This document shows, piece by piece, positions 59,897 through 64,000 of a stretch of DNA of 64,000 nucleotides. Below the pieces are notes generated by a model. The model was not told where the DNA came from and did not search any database. It saw only the letters and a program-made list of their open reading frames with translations. Source of the stretch: JAJZQZ01 sp963790415 (GTDB taxonomy: Bacteria; Actinomycetota; Thermoleophilia; RBG-16-64-13); assembly GCA_963790415.1 (NCBI GenBank), contig CAWBOK010000006.1, positions 1 to 64,000 of the forward strand. Reading direction: 5' to 3'. How positions within the stretch are numbered: the first letter of the stretch is position 1; each line of letters opens with the position of its first letter. The position numbers and the translations under genes were made by a program.

Positions 59897-61750
59897 TTAC
59901 GGTGTCGTTGTCGTCGTGGTGCTGCTGGAGGGAGGCGCCGTGGTAGTCGTGGTCGGCTTGGGCTTGGGCTTGGTTGTCGTGGTGGTGGTGACCTTGGCCT
60001 TGGTGCCCTCTTCGATGACCTTGGGTCGCATGGGGTAGGAACTCACGAAAACGTCGTTGTGGATGGTCTTGCCATCCTGGACCACCTTCCGGACCACCTT
60101 GACCTGCTTGCCGGTCTGGCCGTCGTCGGTCACACTGGTCGCACCTACGAAGAGCCTGTCGGTCTTCACGCGCTGCTCGGTCGGAGGCTTGATGTTGTAG
60201 AAGTCGCTGGTGGTGTAGGTGACCTTGCGGTGCTGCGGCGTGCCGTAGAGCACGAAGGTCAGGGAACCCTGGCCGGAGGCCGCCTTTATCAGGATCCAAT
60301 TGGGAGTGTCGTTGCGGAAGCGGAACTCCGGGCCTCCCCAGCTGACCGTCGCGTCACGCCCTTTGGGATAGTGGCTGATATAGATGGAGTGGTTCGTGCG
60401 GGCGGTGACATCCAGACCGGCGAAGAACACGGCGTTGAAGAGGGTGGTCGAGACTTGGCAGATGCCACCTCCCAGGGTGTCTTCGAGCTTGCCTCCGATG
60501 ATCGCCGGAGCCGTCTTGAAGCCGTTCGCTTCCGTGCGGGCGCCGACAACGCTGTTGAAGTCGAACTGCTCGCCCGGCGCCACGAGGGTGCCGCTGATGA
60601 TCTCACCTGCGCGGGCGACGTTGTGGAGGCGACCCGCGGAGCCGCTGAACTCGGTGGTATAGCTGCCGATCTTCGTGACGACGCCCATCGATTTGGCCTC
60701 TTCGGTGGACCGGCTCGGCTGGCTCTCTTTCACCTGCGCTGTTGCCACACGGCCGGAAGTCTTGAGTGCCGCTGCTGTGAGGGCCGTTGCGGTGGCCTCG
60801 GTGTCGAGTTTGCGCCCGGTGCGTGCCGCAACAAGGGTCGCAGTGCTGCCGTCGGTCTGCCACGTGGCGTTCTTGGGTGCTCTCGTCACGGTCGTGCCGA
60901 CACTCTTTAGGAAAGCCGAAAGCTTCTTCGCGGAGAGGAAGGGAACGAGCTGAGAGGCGCCGCCTTGACCTTCGGTCCGGAATTCCAGGGCGGCGGCAAC
61001 CTTCTCCGAAGAGAGGGTCCATGTCTGATCGTCGAGCTTCAGCTTCACGCCTCCGCCGACCATCGTCTTGACCTGGGCCACGGCCGTGCTTGTGTTGGCG
61101 GCCTGGATCGTCGGAGCGAGTACCTTCGTCGGAACCGTTAGCTCGGTGTTGTGCAGCGAGAATAGTATGGACTTGAGGCTGCTGCGAAGGGCGGCTTGGT
61201 CGACTACCAGCCCATCGGTGCCCTCCACGACGCTCACCTCGCCCCCCTTGACGACCACGGCCGCATTCACCGGGGGCTTATCGAGCTTCTTGGCTATGCC
61301 GGCGATGAGGGTGTCAAGCAACACCGAATCGACCGTGCCGCTGAGACCGACCGTCCGGGGCGAGACATAGAGAGCGAAGCGGTCGAACAGGTTGTCGACG
61401 ATGTTGCCGCCGCGGCCCAGAGACGCCGCCTTGTCCACCGATCCGCTCACATCTATGACAGTGCCGACATCCTTCGGGAGGACCGGCCGGTCTTTCGTGT
61501 CGCTGGTCAGGGTGATGGGTTTGGTGGCTGCCTGCTGTACCTGCGCGGTCAGCTTTGCGGCCGCTTCCTCGTGGGTCAGACGCCCCACGTCTATGCCCGC
61601 GATGCTCACGCCGGCGTGAATGCGATTGTAGGAGAGCCCCGCATCGACTACTATGGCGAGCACGAATAGAGCGACGACGACTACCGCCGCCGCGGCGACG
61701 CGGCTCTTCCAACCGCCGCGCGCGATGTTCTTCATCAGATTCGAGATCAT
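59897..61750 (-). CDS. VanW-family cell-wall-associated protein
   Basis: This is a 617-residue protein (622 from the upstream GTG 61765). It has an N-terminal membrane helix (VAAAAVVVVALFVLAIVVDA) and two PG_binding_4-like domains (GVSIAGIDVGRLTHEEAAAK; VKLKLDDQTWTLSSEKVAAA). The VanW domain follows (IISGTLVAPGEQFDFNSVVG, LGGGICQVSTTLFNAVFFAG, TNHSIYISHYPKGRDATVSW), then a G5-like strand region and a low-complexity Thr/Lys/Pro tail. It is exported and probably binds peptidoglycan. Promoter-like TTAATG-N17-TATCCT lies upstream (61810-61838). Confidence 0.88.
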   Translation of the reverse strand: MISNLMKNIARGGWKSRVAAAAVVVVALFVLAIVVDAGLSYNRIHAGVSIAGIDVGRLTHEEAAAKLTAQVQQAATKPITLTSDTKDRPVLPKDVGTVIDVSGSVDKAASLGRGGNIVDNLFDRFALYVSPRTVGLSGTVDSVLLDTLIAGIAKKLDKPPVNAAVVVKGGEVSVVEGTDGLVVDQAALRSSLKSILFSLHNTELTVPTKVLAPTIQAANTSTAVAQVKTMVGGGVKLKLDDQTWTLSSEKVAAALEFRTEGQGGASQLVPFLSAKKLSAFLKSVGTTVTRAPKNATWQTDGSTATLVAARTGRKLDTEATATALTAAALKTSGRVATAQVKESQPSRSTEEAKSMGVVTKIGSYTTEFSGSAGRLHNVARAGEIISGTLVAPGEQFDFNSVVGARTEANGFKTAPAIIGGKLEDTLGGGICQVSTTLFNAVFFAGLDVTARTNHSIYISHYPKGRDATVSWGGPEFRFRNDTPNWILIKAASGQGSLTFVLYGTPQHRKVTYTTSDFYNIKPPTEQRVKTDRLFVGATSVTDDGQTGKQVKVVRKVVQDGKTIHNDVFVSSYPMRPKVIEEGTKAKVTTTTTTKPKPKPTTTTTAPPSSSTTTTTTP

Positions 61751-61809
61751 GGTGCCGTGGTGCACCCTTCGGGGGGTCGGGGGGCCTCCGGGCGAACAGA
61801 AGATGCTAC

Positions 61810-61838
61810 AGGATAGCAGACCGTCCCTGGCTCATTAA
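61810..61838 (-). promoter_or_regulatory. Candidate promoter of the VanW gene
   Basis: On the minus strand TTAATG (61838-61833) and TATCCT (61815-61810) are 17 bases apart, about 60 bases before the VanW start codon. The -10 hexamer is the same as that found before the split PEP-synthase cluster. Confidence 0.45.
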
Positions 61839-61858
61839 AGGCATCGAAGGACGGATGT

Positions 61859-62999
61859 ATGTTCTCTCATGCATTGGATCTCGCTCAGGTAGATCGTAGG
61901 GTGGGGGTCGGTTTGGCCGAACGCGTCCTCGAGCCGGGAGTGGCTCAAAGGGTGCGCATCATGGCCCGACTGTATGAGGCCGCGCCCTCGGGGGCTCGCG
62001 TGTCGGGCGAGGCGGTGGCCGGTCTCCTGGGAATCTCGCGCGCCGCCGTGCACAAGCACATGGAGGCGCTGCGTCTGGCGGGTGTGGCCCTCGATTCGAT
62101 GCGTGGGGGCGGATATCGTCTGAGCGCGCCGCCCGACGCCATCGTGCCCGAGGCGGTTCTTCCGCTGCTTCTCGGCGCCGTGAACACCGGCACGGACGAC
62201 CCGTGCGGCGCGACCCCGCCGGCGATCGGGCTGCCGTACCTGTACTTCGCCGCGATGGATTCCACCAACGCGTCGCTGAAAGAGATCGCTCAACACGAGC
62301 GCGCCGACCGGAGCGCTCATAGTGACCGACGACCAGAGCGGCGGTCGGGGACGGTTGGGCCGGACGTGGATCAGTCAGCCGGGGAAGGACCTCACGTTCT
62401 CGGTCTTGTTGCGGCCGCGCGTCCTCCCCGCTGAGGCCTCGCGTCTCGTGCTGGCGACTGGTCTGGCGATTGCCGAGGTACTGGAAGAACTGCTGGGCCC
62501 GGGGCGCACCGTGGGCATCAAATGGCCGAACGATGTGCTCGTGGATGGTAGGAAGGTCTGTGGCATCCTGTCCGAGGCCTCCATGGACATGGACCGGCTG
62601 CACTGGGTCGTGATCGGGATCGGGCTGAACGTGAACAGTCGACCGGTCGAGGCTGTTTCGTCGGAGAGCGACGTTCGGCGGCCTGCGCCTGGATCGCTTG
62701 CGCAGTCCGTGGGGGAGACCGTGCCTCGGCCGCCCCTTCTCGCACGCCTTCTGGATGCGCTTGCCGCACGGTGGAGTCAGGTGGACGCGGGCGACTGGGA
62801 GTCGGTGCGGGAGGCGTGCGCCGAGCGAGACCTGTTGCGGGGGACGTCCGTCGTGGTCCGTTCGGGCTTCTCCGACGACGGCGTGGTGACGGAGGGCCTC
62901 GCCGATGGGCTGGGCCCGGAAGGCGAGCTGCTGGTTCGTGGTCGGGATGAGGTGGTCCGAGCCGTGAGGGCCGGCGAGGTCACGCTCTCCGACCCGTGA
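61859..62999 (+). CDS. birA: Bifunctional biotin-[acetyl-CoA-carboxylase] ligase/repressor (one frameshift)
   Basis: About 379 residues. An N-terminal helix-turn-helix (MARLYEAAPSGARVSGEAVA, GLLGISRAAVHKHMEALRLA) precedes the ligase domain. The frame changes near 62300 between FAAMDSTNASLKEIAQHERA and ALIVTDDQSGGRGRLGRTW. The catalytic GRGRLGR loop, VGIKWPNDVLVDGRKVCGIL and LHWVVIGIGLNVNSRPVEAV follow. The C-terminal SH3-like domain is at GTSVVVRSGFSDDGVVTEGL. It attaches biotin to carboxylases and, having the HTH, may repress biotin genes such as bioY next door. Confidence 0.88.
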
Positions 63000-63034
63000 G
63001 TACGCCGCCGGTCCTGAGTACGCGCGGGCTGTCC

Positions 63035-63088
63035 TGTAAACCTCGGGTCTGAACAGCATTGACAGCGCGTCCCCCGTTCGGTTAGCAT
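63035..63088 (+). promoter_or_regulatory. bioY promoter with possible BirA half-sites
   Basis: TTGACA (63059-63064) and TTAGCA (63082-63087) are 17 bases apart, a strong promoter pair. The -10 ends about seven bases before the bioY ATG at 63095 and no ribosome-binding site is present, so the transcript is probably leaderless. TGTAAACC (63035-63042) and GGTTAGCA (63080-63087) resemble the two halves of a BirA operator, but they are 37 bases apart rather than the usual about 15. Confidence 0.5.
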
Positions 63089-63094
63089 GCCGCT

Positions 63095-63715
63095 ATGGGT
63101 GCGACCGCGAGAATCAGGCCGACCAGAGGCGAGCCGCGGGTACCCGTGGCCCAGCTGGCTCTGGCCGGCCTCCTGGCCGCGGTGCTCGCGGTGGCTTCGT
63201 GGGTCTCGATCCCTTTCGTTCCTGTGCCTCTCACCCTGCAGACTCTGGCGGTGCTTGTGGCGGGAGGTCTTCTCGGATGCCATTGGGGCCCGGTGAGTGT
63301 AGGCGTGTATATCCTGATGGGGCTTGTCGGGGTGCCGGTCTTCGCCGGGGGACACGCCGGACCGGCCGTCGTCGCCGGGCCGCTGGGCGGCTTCCTCGTC
63401 GGATTCGTGTTGGCCGCGTTCGTCATGGGGATGGCTGGGGACGCGGCGCGTCGTCCCGGGGTCACCAATCGCCGCGGTCTCGCGGTTCTTGTGCTGGGCG
63501 CGGCAACAGCCTCGCTCGCGGTCTACGTGGTAGGAGTGCCTTGGTTCATGGTCGTTACCGGCATGAGTCTGCGCGCGGCCATGACCTTTGCCTTGTTCCC
63601 GTTCATCCTTGGGGATCTCCTCAAGGCCGTAGTCGCTGTGGCGGTGATTCGAGCGGTCGACAGAGCCCTGGTCGCTCAGGGTCTCAGATCCGCTGAGGGG
63701 TCGATCCGGGGCTGA
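63095..63715 (+). CDS. bioY: Biotin transporter substrate-binding subunit BioY
   Basis: This 206-residue membrane protein of the BioY family has six predicted helices. Signatures are SIPFVPVPLTLQTLAVLVAG, GPVSVGVYILMGLVGVPVFA and GPLGGFLVGFVLAAFVMG. It captures biotin and works alone or with ECF transporter ATPases, which are not in the window. Its position behind birA fits biotin-responsive control. The N-terminus starts at ATG 63095 immediately after the promoter -10. Confidence 0.93.
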   Translation: MGATARIRPTRGEPRVPVAQLALAGLLAAVLAVASWVSIPFVPVPLTLQTLAVLVAGGLLGCHWGPVSVGVYILMGLVGVPVFAGGHAGPAVVAGPLGGFLVGFVLAAFVMGMAGDAARRPGVTNRRGLAVLVLGAATASLAVYVVGVPWFMVVTGMSLRAAMTFALFPFILGDLLKAVVAVAVIRAVDRALVAQGLRSAEGSIRG

Positions 63716-63737
63716 ATCACCCGGCTCGCCGTCGAGG

Positions 63738-63773
63738 TGTGCCGAGTCGCGTCGGGGGGCGCGACTCGGCACA
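63738..63773. terminator. Bidirectional terminator hairpin between bioY and the MBL gene
   Basis: A 14-bp perfect inverted repeat TGTGCCGAGTCGCG / CGCGACTCGGCACA flanks an 8-base G-rich loop, between two convergent genes. There is no long T-run on either side, but the stem is very stable and the location is right for terminating both. Confidence 0.6.
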
Positions 63774-63815
63774 CTCTCGGCACACACTACTCGGGGTGCC
63801 TGGGGGCGCGTGCCC

Positions 63816-64000
63816 CTACGCGGGCACCTCGCACGTATCACCGGGCTGCATCACCAGCACCTTCGTATCGGTGCGCTCCTCGACCGCTCGTTTCCACGCT
63901 TCCGCGTCCTGGGCGATGAAGGGGAACGTGTCGTAGTGCATGGGAACCGCGAGGCGCGGTTCGAGTAGCTCCACCGCCGTAAGGGCGTCGTCGGGACCCA
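63816..64000 (-). CDS. Metal-dependent hydrolase (UPF0173/UlaG-like MBL fold), C-terminal part
   Basis: The last 61 codons of a reverse-strand gene run off the window. The product ends DDALTAVELLEPRLAVPMHY, then DTFPFIAQDAEAWKRAVEER and VLVMQPGDTCEVPA. The MHYDTFP segment with its metal-binding histidine and the PGD ending are characteristic of UPF0173/YtkL-type metal-dependent hydrolases. The start lies beyond 64000. Confidence 0.8.
   Translation of the reverse strand, partial: GPDDALTAVELLEPRLAVPMHYDTFPFIAQDAEAWKRAVEERTDTKVLVMQPGDTCEVPA

Noticed and set aside
59897..60010. Microsatellite-like repeat in the VanW 3' end
   Set aside because: It encodes an in-frame Thr/Lys/Pro-rich tail, common for secreted wall proteins, so it is coding low complexity rather than a separate repeat element.

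Overview
The window is high-GC DNA (roughly two thirds G+C by eye) with tightly packed genes, Shine-Dalgarno-led starts and many ATGA/GTGA overlaps. The gene set suggests an anaerobic or facultatively anaerobic, high-GC bacterium, most likely a deep actinobacterial lineage. It includes an indolepyruvate:ferredoxin oxidoreductase, a tungsten/molybdenum aldehyde ferredoxin oxidoreductase, UbiD/UbiX decarboxylation, a molybdenum hydroxylase, MeaB and a B12 domain, VanW, BirA/BioY and ECF sigma factors. Taxonomy is inference; there is no rRNA in the window. I saw no tRNA, rRNA, CRISPR array or complete insertion sequence.

Layout. 1-3.5 kb: two O-antigen-ligase-like membrane proteins with C-terminal TPR-like regions, the first cut by the window edge. 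3.6-6.1 kb (-): iorB and iorA. 6.4-12.3 kb (+): two consecutive pairs of split PEP-synthase-like subunits with the architecture of phenylphosphate synthase, then a divergent LysR regulator. 13.5-18.8 kb (+): a UbiD decarboxylase/carboxylase, a Tm-1-like protein, a LUD protein, a Nudix hydrolase, UbiX and a PNPOx-like protein. 18.8-25.1 kb (+): a DUF4143 ATPase, a saccharopine-dehydrogenase-like protein, a phenylacetate-CoA-ligase-like enzyme, a small unknown protein, a MoaD/ThiS-like protein and an aldehyde ferredoxin oxidoreductase. 25.1-28.5 kb: a scrap region with a decayed copy of the ligase/small-gene junction, a broken dihaem cytochrome c peroxidase and a frameshifted MFS transporter. 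28.5-37.4 kb: a molybdenum hydroxylase (two genes separated by a MITE-like element), a Band 7 protein, a YqeC-MocA fusion for molybdenum hydroxylase maturation, an MBL-fold hydrolase and an M24 peptidase. 37.8-41.6 kb: TatA, MeaB, a B12-binding domain protein, a crotonase and DUF3870. 41.6-44.8 kb (-): a LiaI/LiaF-like pair and PolX. 44.9-53.3 kb (+): a release-factor-like protein and a run of zinc-ribbon membrane proteins with an SPFH protein and DUF2207. 53.3-59 kb (-): a metazoan-type alpha-2-macroglobulin between two ECF-like sigma factor genes and translationally coupled to one of them. 59-64 kb: a toxin-antitoxin pair, VanW, BirA, BioY and the end of an MBL hydrolase.

Working together. 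The 3.6-25 kb block reads as an aromatic-compound island: ATP-dependent phosphorylation of a phenol-like substrate (split PEP-synthase pairs), carboxylation/decarboxylation by prenyl-FMN UbiD with UbiX, CoA activation (PaaK-like) and ferredoxin-linked oxidoreductases (Ior, AOR). This is inferred from families; substrates are not shown by the sequence. The most unusual locus is the sigma factor/alpha-2-macroglobulin operon at 53.9-59 kb.

Caveat. Single-base frameshifts interrupt at least ten otherwise well-conserved genes (about 0.13, 2.13, 2.41, 2.57, 4.0, 22.3, 24.8, 27.8, 28.1, 29.0, 32.3, 53.06, 53.17, 54.35, 55.37, 56.15, 56.9 and 62.3 kb). Most look like sequence errors rather than decay; the 25.7-26.9 kb region looks truly degraded.
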